Shown here: positions 1 through 11,119 of the stretch, in pieces
How positions within the stretch are numbered: the first letter of the stretch is position 1
Layout: each line of letters begins with the position of its first letter
NCBI RefSeq assembly: GCF_019320115.1
Contig: NC_089591.1
Coordinates: 22,856,502-22,920,501 of the forward strand
Direction: 5' to 3'
Length of the DNA: 64,000 nt
Source: Miscanthus floridulus
Lineage: Eukaryota > Streptophyta > Magnoliopsida > Poales > Poaceae
Notes under the pieces: generated by a model
Told to the model about the DNA's origin: nothing
What the model saw: the letters and a program-made list of their open reading frames with translations, nothing else
Database searches by the model: none
Position numbers and translations under genes: made by a program

Positions 1-1000
1 ATAAATCTAATATAATTACATGAAGCATACAAACACACCATGGTAGAGGAAAATTAATTAATGGCCCATTTATCCATAATTAATTAAAATACATATTTAT
101 TGATTACAATAAACAATTTTAAAGACAACAATTAGCAATAATTATACTTTACTCAATATCTTTCATACAAACCTTAGTCCAAAATTACAAAAACAAAATT
201 AATAAAAAAACCAAACCCTAGATCTAGATCTACATGCACATGAAACATGCATAAAACTAACTAATTGTTCACTAAAATCAAGAAACATGGATCAAATAAG
301 GGTATGATCTTGTTCCCCTCCCTAATTTATCCTAGTACATTTAAAACTTGGATCTAATTTGCTTCATAAGTAGCTCAAGCACCATAGAAGAGAGAGAAAA
401 ACAAAACTTTAATTACTCACTAACCAACCATTAAAACTACAAACAAAAGTGTGGAATAGCATTTTCTTACCTTCTACAACCTCTCCACCAAAGGATTTGA
501 GACCAAAACCTTCCCCCCTAGTAAAGCAATTTTTGAGAGGTGCCCAAGGCCTCCCCACCTTTCTTTTACGGGTTGGAGTGAGTGACCCGAGGAGAAAGAA
601 GGTGCTGCAGTTGTTTTATATGTGGGTTATTTGTAGGGGCGGCTGGTGATTGAGCCGCCCCTACAAATCGAAGCTATTTATACGGGGGTCATTTGTAGGG
701 GCGGTTGGTGATTGAGTCGCCCCTACAAATCGGAGCTATTTATATGGGGGCCATTTGTAGGGGCGGCTCAATCACCAGCCGCCCCTACAAATAGAAACGC
801 CGGGGGCGGCTGGTAAGTGAGCCGCCCCTACAAATCAGACCCATTTATAGGGGCGGCTCGTATCACCAACCGTCCCTGCTGTTCCATTTGTAGGGTGGCT
901 GGTGTCTGGGCACCCGAGCACGGCACTGTAGGAGCAGCTCCATCACCAGCCGCCCCTACAAAAATTCGACCTGTTGCTAAAAATCGTTTTTTACTTAGTG
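1..1000. mobile_element. Right-hand part of a CACTA (En/Spm-type) DNA transposon
   Basis: The element ends at 1000: the last bases read TTACTTAGTG, which on the other strand is CACTAAGTAA, the CACTA-type terminus. Inside this end lie many inverted and direct copies of a GGGGCGGCTGG/CCGCCCCTACAAAT motif, the usual subterminal repeat arrangement of grass CACTA elements. The left terminus was not found and probably lies before the window. The AT-rich stretch 1-440 and the interior to about 600 carry no recognisable transposase. The three bases after the end are GGA, but the matching target duplication cannot be checked. Confidence 0.7.
628..960. repeat. CACTA subterminal repeat array
   Basis: At least eight copies of a roughly 20-base motif built on TTTGTAGGGGCGGCTGGTG and its reverse complement alternate here, so the DNA can fold into several hairpins. 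In CACTA transposons such repeats bind the element's DNA-binding protein. The copies diverge slightly from one another. Confidence 0.75.
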
Positions 1001-1001
1001 G

Positions 1002-1380
1002 GAAGGACAGGTGTTCCGGCTGGTTGAGTGGGCTTGGGACATGCACGGCCGAGGCGCTGCTCTGGACGCCGCGGACGAGCGGCTTGGTGGAGCCTTTGAC
1101 CAGTGGGGGATGGAGTGGGTGGTCGCCATCGGGCTCTGGTGCGCGCACCCAGACCCAAAATTGCGACCAGGGATCCGGCAGGCCGCGGAGGCACTGCTGG
1201 TCGAGGAAGTTCAGGATGCCGCTGCTGCCGCCCAAGATGCCGGTCGCTGTGTACCTTCAGCCATTCGGTGCCTCCACCATGCAGTTCAGCGACACCACCA
1301 CCTCTGTCGGGTCTTCTGTTACCATGCCATACGCTTCGACGACGAGCCGTGCGACGGCCGACAGCGACGGGGACGTCTAA
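1002..1380 (+). pseudogene. L-type lectin receptor kinase, C-terminal kinase fragment
   Basis: The frame from 1002 encodes the last part of a receptor-like protein kinase. It has an EGQVFRLVEW-like stretch, a helix ending GRGAALDAADERL, and the subdomain XI signature GLWCAHPDPKLRP with its conserved Arg-Pro. This matches the kinase C-terminus of plant L-type lectin receptor kinases, plasma-membrane immune and development receptors. Around 1205-1216 the reading moves to the next frame. There the typical LecRK tail continues (LLPPKMPVAVY, then Ser/Thr-rich residues) to a stop at 1378-1380. The lectin domain, transmembrane segment and most of the kinase are absent, because similarity begins right at the CACTA terminus. 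It is either a host gene cut by the transposon or a captured fragment. Confidence 0.65.
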
Positions 1381-2055
1381 CTCCAGCTCGCCGCCGGCGG
1401 TCACTCAACACTTCAGCCCAAGAGCATAGATCAAATATACGGAGTATGTCGGTATGTGTGTAGTGTAATTTTGTTAAAGCAAATTAAATAGACTACTTAA
1501 CCGCTAGCCCTTCATTTCAAAATTTTATAGTGTATTTTTTAAGAAGTTATGTGCACTTATTGCATGAGAGTTTACTGCTAGCTTTAAAAATTAAAATGTG
1601 ATTAATGGTGTACAGTATCTTGGGTACAACTTGCTGCTTAGTCCCTTCGGTTCCTTATTGAGTTTCAGTATTTTCAATGAAATTAAGTCCTAGTTGATGC
1701 TAGTCGGATTATTATTACAAAATTTTTTCATGCAAAATTTGTCAATGATGGGAACCTCTTGGCGTTTAGTTGCATTGGAGGCATCAGCATATGCCCTCCT
1801 CAACCATAGTTTGAAATCCGGATATGCCAAAGATTTACAAATAAGCGTGTTTAGCTCTTCATCAATTTTGCCTGCAAAGGGCCCGGATTGGAGGGAACAA
1901 GATCCTCTGCAGTCGACCTGGCTGCGACGATTTCTTCATGTACGAGTTCAAGGTCCGGCTGCAACGGCGGTGGAGTCCAGGACTCTAGGTACGAGTCGCC
2001 CAGGGGTATCCTTCACGTGACTAGGCTGAGATGGGCCAGCTGCACGCTTGCAGGC
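1381..2055. other. 3' flank of the kinase remnant, no gene seen
   Basis: This stretch is AT-rich to about 1860 and then more GC-rich. It holds no convincing reading frame except the short zinc-finger-like fragment listed separately. The first part may be old 3' untranslated sequence of the kinase gene. Confidence 0.4.
1923..1979 (+). pseudogene. Possible exon scrap of an RR-type CCCH zinc-finger gene
   Basis: One frame reads CDDFFMYEFKVR, close to the D-E-F-x-M-[YF]-E-F-K-V-R motif that precedes the arginine-rich CCCH finger of plant RR-TZF proteins. Only about a dozen residues match and no Cys/His finger follows, so chance similarity is possible. A MITE begins about 75 bases downstream. Confidence 0.22.
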
Positions 2056-2190
2056 GGCATGTTCAGTTGGCTAGTTCGTATTGTTGCTGGTTCGTGAAAA
2101 AGTACTGTTGGCTGGTTTGTGTGAGAGAAAAATACTGTTCCGATTGAAAATTTATGATCGTTTACGATAAGCCACAGCCAAACGAATAGG
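2056..2190. mobile_element. MITE (copy 1 of a GGTTCGT family)
   Basis: A 135-bp segment starts GGCATGTTCAGTTGGCT and ends AGCCACAGCCAAACGAATAGG, giving imperfect terminal inverted repeats. It contains GTGAGAGAAAAATACTGTT in the middle. A second copy with the same order of motifs lies at 34884-35018 beside the WRKY gene. No protein is encoded. Confidence 0.55.
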
Positions 2191-2514
2191 CAGTTTGGTT
2201 CTAGCGTTTTGTGGGCTCACGGTTGGATCTGAAATGCATGGCTCAGTTGCTTGACTGCAGAGGATAGTTGATTTGCTTGACTGCAGAGAATCTGGTTCCG
2301 ATCGGAGCACCCCGGCATTGAGTCTCTGTTGAGTACTGCATTGAGTCTGCAGGAGAGGGAGAGAGTTTTGATTGGCTCTTAGTGCTCGACAATGAATCGA
2401 AGTCATAGCTCAAGGACAGACAGGCCGGTAAAAAACCAGGAAAGTGTGCAGCATAGAAGAAAGTAAATGGCTGTTTAGATTGATCAATAAAGAGGGGGTC
2501 TGGCAGAACCTTCG
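2191..2514. other. Intergenic spacer
   Basis: No gene, RNA or clear repeat is visible. It contains a short local duplication: GTTGATTTGCTTGACTGCAG echoes an earlier TTGCTTGACTGCAG copy. Confidence 0.4.
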
Positions 2515-2757
2515 GAGCAAATATAATAGCAGGCTATAAGCCGACTAAATGTTGATGTGGAGGAGAGAGGGGAGGAGAGAGGAGAAGCGGGCTGTAAGCT
2601 TACAGTCGGCTTGGGCATAAGAACAAAAAAAAAGTCTGTGAGAGAGACAAGTGGGCCATGTATTAACGGTAAAGAGCTAACTACTATATGAGTGGGCTGA
2701 GAGAAGGCTGCAAGGAACCTTACAGCCAGCAAGCCGGCTGTATTATTAGCCTCGCTC
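2515..2757. mobile_element. MITE-like element with degenerate inverted ends
   Basis: The segment starts GAGCAAATATAATAGCAGGCT and ends AGCCGGCTGTATTATTAGC plus CTCGCTC, which pair imperfectly. The interior contains purine-rich GGAGAGAGGGGAGGAGAGAGG and a nested CTTACAGTCGGCTTG. Such 240-bp, non-coding, hairpin-prone units are common near grass genes. Confidence 0.5.
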
Positions 2758-2859
2758 TAAGAAGGAAATATTTATCTAATAATGCCTCAGGTGCAACATA
2801 GGCCGGGGGTTCTCATTTCTGAGCCGATCTTACGAAATCAATGGACGATTCCCTAGGTC

Positions 2860-3890
2860 GTGGTGCTTTTAAGGTGAAGAGTGGGGAGTAGGTGAGTTTT
2901 TGGGAGGATGTGTGGTTGGAAGATAAATCTTTTAAAGAGTTTTACCCTAATTTATATAGAACTGTAAGGCAGAAAGATGATACGGTGGCAAATGTCTTGG
3001 GGACAATATCACTTAATGTGTGTTTTAGGCAGGGTTTGGTTAATGAAAAACGAAATGCTTGGTTTGACTTAGTGTCAAAAGTTGTACAACTTCTCCTCTC
3101 TAACAGGAAAGATGTATTAATATGGAACCTCAAGTAACAACGGCATATTCACCAGTCTGGTCGATGTATAAAACTTTGATCCAACAAGGCGTTCTCTCAA
3201 AGAAAAGCCCTATATGAAAATTAAAAATACCGTTGAAAATTAAGATTTTTCTATAGTATTTGAAAAAGAGGTAACACTTACAAAAGATAATCTAGCAAAG
3301 AGGAATTGCAAGGAAGTGTCAACTGTTGCTGCCACCTTGCACGCTTTGTTCTTTGTAGTTCAATCGAAACTATTCAACATTTGTTCTTTGACCGTCACCT
3401 TGCACACTTTGTTTGGAATACTGTGCATATCACGTTTGGAATTCAACCACCTACTAGCAAAGCTAGTTTGTTTGGTTATTGGCTTCATGGATCATGTCCT
3501 AAACTCAAAAACCAAATTCTGCTAGGAGCAGCTTGCATTTTGTTGGGCAATATAGTTGAATAGAAATGATATGGTATTTAACAAGGCTAGCTGTAACACT
3601 TTTGTATAAGGTAATTTTCAGGGCAATGTTTTGGATCTGACAGTGGTCCATGCTGCATAGAGCAGAGGATAGACCTCAGTCCAAGATTTCCTATGGAGAC
3701 TGGGAGACCTTAATTATGGCGGTCTTTCCAAAAGTTGGATGGAGCTTTAGGAATCGTGTTGCCGACTAGTTCTTCCCTTGTTTGTTGTGCTCACTAGCTG
3801 GACTGAAGTTTATTTTCCTTGTGGCCTTATGGCTTTGATTTGTATTTTGACTATCGGTTGTTTACCATCTACCAATGTTAAAGGCTTGAA
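2860..3890 (+). pseudogene. LINE (non-LTR retrotransposon) 3' end, decayed
   Basis: The frame around 2898-3137 encodes FWEDVWL...FYPNLY and a WFDLV...NRKDVLIWNL pattern. Further on, 3360-3560 encodes CSSIETIQHLFFDRHLAHFVW and then LLGAACILLGNIVE. These are the region after the reverse transcriptase and the zinc-binding zf-RVT domain of plant L1-type LINEs (C...C...ETIxHLFxxCxxA...W). Stops and frameshifts separate the pieces, and the Cys normally following FFD is replaced by Arg. The similarity ends in a short A-run at about 3904-3911, where the foldback element begins. Endonuclease and RT proper are missing, as in a 5'-truncated insertion. Confidence 0.65.
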
Positions 3891-4546
3891 CTTTGTTCCC
3901 TTATTAAAAAAGGGTAAAGTATATTTTCAACCTCCAACTCGCATTGAAGTTCTATTTCAACCTTTAACTATAAAACCGGGTAACATACACCATCCAACTG
4001 TCAAAACCGGACAAATTTGGTCCTTCACTGGTTTCAAAAGCGGTTTTCTATTTTCTAATAATAAATCTAGAAGTTCGTAATTAATTTATTTTAAATTATA
4101 AAAATACGATACTAGTTCATATTTTCTTCTAAAAATGTTATATATATTGATGCTGTATTTAAGGTTGTTTTAAATTTTGCACAAAATTAATATATACAGT
4201 AGCATTGCTATCCCCTGCCGTCATTTATTTTAGATGAAACTAGTACTTTTTTAAAAAAAATGTTCTCTACTTGTTTATGGTCTATATATAGGTATTTGGA
4301 ATTGGTTTATTTATGTTCCTATTGCTTTATTGCTCGTTGTCATGCTTGTTGTTTGTTTAAAACAAGTAAGATCTAAACAATGTTAAATATAGCATCAACA
4401 TATATAACATTTTTAGAAGAAAACATGAAAAGTTTCATATTTTTATAATTTAAAATAAATTAATTACGAACTTCTAGAGATCGAACCAGATTTTTATTAG
4501 TTTTAGAAAATAGAAAAACCACTTTTGAAACAGGTCGAGGACCAAA

Positions 4547-5144
4547 TGTTGGGGGAGGTACCCTGGCACTGCTCCTCCCCTAACCCTCGACCTGGCGCTG
4601 GCTCAACTAACCTGCCCTCGTCTTGGGCGCCACCCCCATGATGTGGGTGCCCTTGATCGGTTTTTCTTCATCTGTGTGTTTAGGGGGCACGATCGAAGGT
4701 CAGCTACGCCGGAGGAGCATGGCGAGAAGGTCGCAAGACGGTGATGGCAAACAAACCCTCGCTGGGGGCACACGAAGGTCGTTACCTTCTACGAGGAGGA
4801 ACCATCCCATTAGCAATTGGACGCGGGAGTGGTTGGCTGAGGAAAGGAGATTACCGCCATACCCCTGGTTCTTGTATAGCATTTACCGGCTAGGGTTGAA
4901 CCCTAATGTAATTCTACCGCATCTCCAGGTATGGCCTATAAATGCCCGGAGCGCTCGTGTAAGAAACAAGGTCAAACTTTTCTGGACAAATTAATGGGCA
5001 TTTAATCCACACTTTTCCATCTCCTTGTCTTTGTGTACCCTCGCTCATCCCTTCACCACAGTCTAGTAATTCACCTAGTGGGAAACCCTCGTCCTCTCCC
5101 CCCTTGTCCCTTAGCTAGGGCGAGAGGCTTGGAGTGACCCCACA
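4547..5144 (+). repeat. G1 5' LTR
   Basis: A 598-bp LTR, TGTTGGGGGAGG...CCCCACA, matching 30534-31137. It has a TATAAAT box at 4937-4943. Confidence 0.85.
4937..4943 (+). promoter_or_regulatory. TATA box in G1 5' LTR
   Basis: TATAAAT within GGCCTATAAATGCCCGG is conserved in the 3' LTR at 30939-30945, about 200 bp before the LTR end. This is where an LTR promoter is expected. Confidence 0.5.
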
Positions 5145-5163
5145 GTTGGCGCCGTCCATGGGG
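5145..5163 (+). other. G1 primer-binding site
   Basis: Directly after the LTR, GTTGGCGCCGTCCATGGGG begins with TGGCGCCGT. This is complementary to the 3' end of plant tRNA-Asp, a usual primer in this lineage; later bases fit less well. Confidence 0.6.
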
Positions 5164-5190
5164 ACACTAGTTCGCCACTCCTCGAAAACA

Positions 5191-6950
5191 ATGGCAACAA
5201 CAAGAAGAAACAACCAAAGGGATCCGCCCCCGCCATAAGGGTCGGACTCGACGGTGGGAACCTCCGTAAGCGGAGCCAGCGGAACTCCGATACTCCAACC
5301 CACCGCTCAACTGACAAGAACACAACTCGAATCGGATGGGGCCGAGGCAGTCAAGGCTGGAGCCAATCCCCTAACCCGAACTGTCTAGGATGGAAGAAGC
5401 CGGCCACGTACCGGAAGATGACGACGAAGGTGCAGAGGTGAGAGGCCTCGAGGCCCTAAACCAAATGCATGAGGAACTCTAGGAGAAAAGACATCGAGTC
5501 AAAGCCCACCAGACGTAGGCATGCCTGCAAGTGATAAGGCAGAAGGTAGATGAAGGCAGCGAACAACTTAGGCAAATTAATGAGTACCTAGCTTCAATCG
5601 AAGCTAACCCAAACTATCTACCCGAATAGCATGAATTGCCACCTCCGCTCCACCCAAATCCACCTCCGCTCCACCTAAATCCACCTCTGCTCAACCCGAA
5701 CCCACCTCCTACCACCACCACCTCGTCTTCACCAGATCTACCTAGAATATGTTCCCCCAGCTATACAACAACACCACAGAAACCAACCTCCGCCAATGCC
5801 ATATGACCCGAAATCCCCATTGAGCCAGTTACTCCAAACTAGAAATTGGCCGCTCGAGTACAAACCACAGAACCTACCAAGGTACGACAAAAACATAGAC
5901 CCTCGCCAATTCATAATGAGCTACGAAGTGGTAGTGGCAGTAGCAGGCGGGGATGAGTAACCATGGCGATGTCCTTCATGATTATTGCAAGGGACATTGC
6001 CCAAAGCTAGTACAGTAACCTCCCACCAGGCTCGATAGATTCCTAGGGGAGCCTCTACAAAAAACTATGCAACAATTTCAAAGGTATCAGCCCTTTGGCA
6101 ACCAATCCCATTGAATTATTCACCTGCACTCAAGCCAAAAGAGAACCCCACCGAGACTTATGGTGAAGATTCATCCAGCTCTGAGCTGAGGACACCAAAC
6201 ATAACAGATGATGCAGTGATCCTAGTAGTAGTCAATGGGGTAAGACAAGGGCCATGTTCCTCAAGGCTAGCACGGAAGCCACCAAAAACCATCGTAGAGT
6301 TACACGAGGTCATGGATAAGTACATCAGATTAGACATTGTCTTCTGTTCAAAGACCGACGCTTTGAAACCTCAAATGCGCCTGCCTTCGAGACCACCACA
6401 GCGCAACCAATACCCTCGCAACAAACCAATCAATGTGAATACCATAGAAACCACACCTCCGCAACAGCCAGAATGATAACAGAGACAATACCCAAAGCAG
6501 ACCCAACCCAAGAGATCCAACGAAGCTATACTGCCATTTCTGTGGACTAGGCAAAGGCCACTCAACAAAGCTATGTGCATGTTTCACGAAGGGAAAAAAT
6601 ATCAAGAAGCAAAGCAAGCCGCCACTTTAGGCCCACCAAAACCTGTTAACTACACAAGGAGACAACCCACCCCCGCAACCACCCCATACCAATACACACC
6701 AGTAAACTACGATATCCCTTCGCAACTACATCCTCAGCAATACCCAACCTTCACTGACTACAATCCCTCCTATCACCATTACAATACCTACGACAACCCC
6801 AGCCATCATACGGCTACAACAATCGCTCCAACAGCCAACCATACATGGTTACTCACCCACCCACCCCACCACAAATACAAAGCCAACACCCAGCCTTACA
6901 ACCACCACCCCTGCCACCACCAACCCAACCGCAATAACAGCAAGTAAAAC
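5191..6950 (+). pseudogene. G1 gag (capsid/nucleocapsid) remnant
   Basis: An ATG at 5191 starts a Lys/Arg/Asn-rich N-terminus, interrupted early by stops. Matches to Tat gag follow piecewise: 5806-5958 (NWPLEY, NLPRYD and DPRQFI-like motifs), 6111-6476 (a capsid region with AVILVVVNGV and PPKTIVELHEVMDKYI), and a zinc-knuckle-like CHFCGLGKGHSTKLC at 6532-6576. The tail to about 6950 is very rich in Pro, Thr, Tyr and Gln. Gag packages the element RNA in virus-like particles. Several stops and frameshifts make this copy non-functional. Confidence 0.65.
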
Positions 6951-7075
6951 CAGAACCCGCGAGCCAACCCATTCAAACAACAATCAACAACCCAGCCACA
7001 ACCTTCGGTGTAATACTCACAATCACCGGAGGATCCAACAACAATCACGACAATAAGAGACAGCACAAAGAGCAT

Positions 7076-7771
7076 ATGAGGCGGGTACACCACCTATCCA
7101 CCGAAGGGCCACACAAGAACTCGCAATGGTCTCACATCCCAATAACCTTTGCCAGCACAGATCTCAAACTAAAAGACTACCCTAACACCGATGCCATGGT
7201 CATTGAGACAAATTTGGTTGGTTGGGTAGTAACAAGGATCCTTGGTCGACACTGGCAGCTCCGCCGACATCCTGTTCGCTTCAACCTTCGACAACATGAA
7301 ATTAGACAGAAATCTTCTCCAAGTAGGACAGAGCACATAGACTTCGATGTGGTTGACATGCTATACAACTACAATGCAATTTTCCGCCAAGGCGTCACAA
7401 ACTTTTTCAGCACAGTCCTCCACCCGGGCTATCTCTGTATGAAGCTACCATCCACTAGAGGTATCATTGTCGTGTATGGCAACCAAGACCTCTCTAGAAT
7501 AGCAGAAGAAAAAACCACCCTAGGGCAGAAAAATGTACACAACCTAGGAAAAGAAGAGCCAATAGTCAAGATACCCTCGCCAAACAAACCAGAACAACAA
7601 GTCAGGGCGAAGCCCGCAGAAGAAAACAAGAAAGTACCACTATTTGAAGGTAACACCAGCAAGCAGGTCATCATGTCTGCTATGCTGGATTATGAAACCA
7701 TGGTTGACCTCATCCATTTCTTGTGCGACAACAACGACATCTTTCGCATGGTCCGTAGAGGACACCTCTGA
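7076..7771 (+). pseudogene. G1 aspartic protease region
   Basis: An open frame covers this region, but the retropepsin active site is in the neighbouring frame: LVDTGSSADILFAS is encoded from about 7242, with Asp-Thr-Gly at 7248-7256. A frameshift therefore lies just before the active site. The sequence before it (HIPITF, then DYPNTDAMVI) is the usual lead-in to Tat proteases. The enzyme would process the Gag-Pol polyprotein. Confidence 0.6.
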
Positions 7772-7779
7772 GGGGTAGA

Positions 7780-8650
7780 CAGGTCCATCATTGAGCACAT
7801 CCTTGATGTCGACAAAAATCAACCTCCCCCTGATCAAGCAAAAGCTTTGCAAAATGTCTAAAGAAACAAAGCAGATAGCCAAGGTGGAGGTTGAAAGATT
7901 GCTCGACGTAGGGTTCATCGGACCAGTTAAATACCCAATTTGGCTATCAAATATCGTGCTAGTCAAAAAGAAAAATGGCAAGTCGAGAATGTGTGTCGAT
8001 TTCACGAGCCTAAACAAAGCCTGCCCTAAAGAGATTTACAATTACCAAGAATAAGCACCCTTAGTTGATTCAGCTACCGGTTGCGAGCTCTTGTCACTCT
8101 TGGACTATTTTTCAGGATACCATCAAATTTGGATGAACCAGGAAGATGAGGAAAAAACAAGCTTCATCACTCCTTTTGTAATGTACTACTTCAAAAGAAT
8201 GGCAGAGAGGTTACACAACGCAGGGTTAGCCTTTGCCTGCATGACAACAAAAGTATTCAAAGAGGACAAAGAAATATCAGCTTATGTTGAATGATATCAT
8301 TGTACAAAGCAAGCTCAAACAAGAACACATCAAGGACCTCCGTAGAGCTTTCAACAACCTCTGCAATGCGGGGCTCAAATTGAACCTAGAAAAATGCATA
8401 TTTGGCAGTAAGCAAGGGAAAGCTGCTTGGTTGCCTCGTCTTAGTAAGAGAAATCAATGCCAGTCTAGAGAAAATCGACACAATTCTCAACATGGAACCC
8501 CTGAACTCAAGAAAACTAGCATAGAGGCTTGCGTGAAGACTGGCAGCATTAAACAGAATCATTTCAAGGTCCGTAGAGCAAGGGCTCCCTTTCTTTGAAG
8601 TACTAAAAACACAAATCCATATAGCTATGGACCCCAACAACAAAAGGCCT
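7780..8650 (+). pseudogene. G1 reverse transcriptase
   Basis: RT motifs are visible in order: VEVERLLDVGFIGPVKYPIW, VLVKKKNGKSRMCVDF with SLNKACPK, then LLDYFSGYHQI and EKTSFITPF. The catalytic Y-V-D-D position at 8283-8295 is broken by one extra A, so the frame changes inside the active site and resumes as DIIVQSK...LRRAFNNLCNAGLKLNLEKC. A stop at about 8052 lies earlier. The family is Ty3/gypsy, Tat lineage. Confidence 0.7.
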
Positions 8651-9617
8651 TCAAAGATTTGAAGGTCTATCTACACAACCCTAACAACCCTCGCTAGCCC
8701 CCAACCCGGCGAACCACTCCTCCTATATGTCGTAGCCTCGCCACATGCGGTTAGTGTAGTTCTAGAAAAAGAAAATCAAGAAGAGCATCAGAAGAAGCAG
8801 CTACTAGTGTATTACGTATCTGAAAATCCTCGACGAAGCAAAAAAGTTCTATATAGAAATGGAGAAGGTAGCATACACAGTCGTCATGGCCTCTAGAAAA
8901 TTGAAGCACTATTTCTAGGCACACAAGATCACTATACCCTCGAGTTTCCTGCTTGACAACATCCTCAAGAACTCAGAAGCCATAGGTCGAATAGGAAAAT
9001 GGGACACCAAAATCAATGACTTCGCAATAGAATTAGTCGAGAGAAATGCAATCAAATCTTAGGCCCTCATAGACTTCTTGGCAGATTGGACCCCCGACAC
9101 TCACAATATAGCGAAAGTTACATAGCCAGTATGGACAGTGCACACAGATGGGGCATGGGGATCAGCGGGAGCTAGAATAGCGACAATCTTAACCTCGCCG
9201 TCCGGTATCAAACTCAGATATGCAGCGAGGCTAGAATTTTAGTGCACAAACAATAGCGTAGAATATGAAGAAATCATATTGGCTCTATCAAAGCTTCGTG
9301 CACTCTTAGTAAGGCGAGCAATCATCAAAACTGACTCCCAGGTCACCTCCGACCACATTGAGAAAAGCTTCAAAGCCAGAGATCCTGAATTACAAAAGTA
9401 CTTGCACACAGTCTGCAAGATCGAGGCTTTCTTCCTAAGAATCTCGACCAAACCAATCCCGATAGCAGAGAACAATGAGGCTGATGAACTAGCAAAAGCC
9501 GCAGCTCAAGGCATCACCTTACCCTTAGATGTTTTCTACGAGGTCATCAACCAACCCTCGATAGAACTAAACATAAAAGCACCAAAGCTCATCAATGCAA
9601 TACACAACGAAGACTAG
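8651..9617 (+). pseudogene. G1 RNase H region
   Basis: After the RT come a connection region with GKWDTKINDFAIELVERNAIKS and the RNase H stretch WTVHTDGAWGSAGA. The latter holds the first catalytic Asp at about 9146. Next are an EYEE motif in NNSVEYEEIILALSKLRAL, a TDSQ motif (third Asp) and NEADELAKAAAQG. This layout is that of the RNase H found in Tat elements. TAG stops break it near 9061, 9124 and 9239. Confidence 0.65.
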
Positions 9618-9629
9618 AGAGCACCCATA

Positions 9630-10847
9630 ATGGCCTATCTCAAAGGATATCATGAACTAGAAACCAAAGAGGAAGAAAAAAGGATGCAACAAAGGACACG
9701 AGGGTACAGAATCATCAATATTGAACTATACAAGGCTAGCATAACAGCACCGTTGCTCAAGTGTGTTACATCCAGCGAGGGAAAACAACTATTAAAGGGG
9801 ATACATGAGGGTTCATGCGGTTCCCACAACGGACCTAGGGCTCTAGTGGGCAAAGCGTTCAGGTAAGGATTTTACTAACCAATAGCAATCAATGATGCAA
9901 CCTTGCTAGTGCATCATTGCGAAGGTTGCCAACTCTCAGCAACGCACTCAAACAGACCAGGGGCTCAAACAACCCTAATCTTCCCAACATGGCCTCTCTA
10001 GCGATGGGCAATGGACCTAGTCGGACCATTACCAACAGCTCTAGGAAACCTCCTCTACGCAGTGGTCACCGTCGAGTACTTCCACAAATAGATATAAGCA
10101 AAGCCACTAGCTACAATAACCTCACAGACTATCAAAAGATTCTTCTAGCAACAAATCATATGCCGCTTTGGAGTGCCAAGAGAACTCATAGTAGACAACA
10201 GAACCCAATTTGGTAGCGAAGTATTCAAGGAGTTCTGTATGCAGATAGGAACAAAGTTGTGCTTCGCCTTGGTAAGACACCCTCAATCTAATGGCCTCAT
10301 CAAAAGAGTGAACGGTATAATCCTCCAAGGCATCTCAAGAAGATTACATGGTAGACCCAAGGGAAAATGGGCAGATGAACTCACCTCAGTCATGGTCACA
10401 CAATAATTCCTGAATCGAGGGCAACAAAATTCACCCCCTTCAAACTCCTCTTCGGAGAAGAACCCGTCCTCCCAGAAGAGCTCACTCACAAATCACCAAG
10501 AGTGACCTTCAGCAAAAGATGGAACAAGCACCCTCGACGAAGAACAGTTAACAAAAGACCTCACAGAAGAACTCAGAGGCCAAGTAGTCAACAACCTTTG
10601 CTTATATCAAGCTAAAATTGTCCGGTGGTGAGACAAGAAAGTGAACCCCCACCAAATTAACATAGGAGATATGGTGCTAGTCATTATACAAAACACAAAG
10701 ATGGTAGGCAAGTTCCAACCAAAATGGGTAGGCCAATACTTGGCTACTCAAGCAAGCAGACCTAGAGCATACAATCTCCAAGATAGCGAGGGTAACCAAC
10801 TACCTCACACTTGGAACATAGATGACCTTCGAAAATACTATCCCTAG
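9630..10847 (+). pseudogene. G1 integrase
   Basis: An N-terminal zinc-binding pattern appears as HEGSCGSHNG followed by HHCEGCQ. Then come MDLVGP (first catalytic Asp), VDNRTQFGSEVF (second Asp), HPQSNGLIKRVN, and a C-terminal GDMVLV...GKFQPKWVGQY...GNQLPHTWNIDDLRKYYP ending at 10847. Integrase inserts the cDNA. Multiple stops and frame changes disable this copy. The coding part of the plus strand ends here. Confidence 0.7.
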
Positions 10848-11119
10848 CGGCACCTTAGCGTGCGCTCGTACAATGTAATTTTCCTTTTTTTTCATTCAAT
10901 AATTTAAAAACTTAGCGCTGCACTCTTTTTCCTTGCGAATGGGCGCAAGGTTTTTTAATGAGGTGGTCACTCTACCCTCTAATGTAATATTTATTCCCCA
11001 AAACGCCAACCTCTATCGAAATGGGTGGGTCACAGCCAACGCACCCTCATCGATGAAAAAGCACAGGTAAAGATTTGTACCAAGCAGGGCCTCTAACCAA
11101 TCAACCCCCACTCAGTACA
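10848..11119 (+). other. G1 3' non-coding spacer before tandem repeats
   Basis: Non-coding sequence follows the integrase stop. No further ORF or known signal is recognised. Confidence 0.4.

Noticed and set aside
817..1463. Several overlapping long frames on both strands at the kinase remnant
   Set aside because: Only the 1002-1215 and 1216-1380 frames match kinase sequence; the others are GC-driven shadows.
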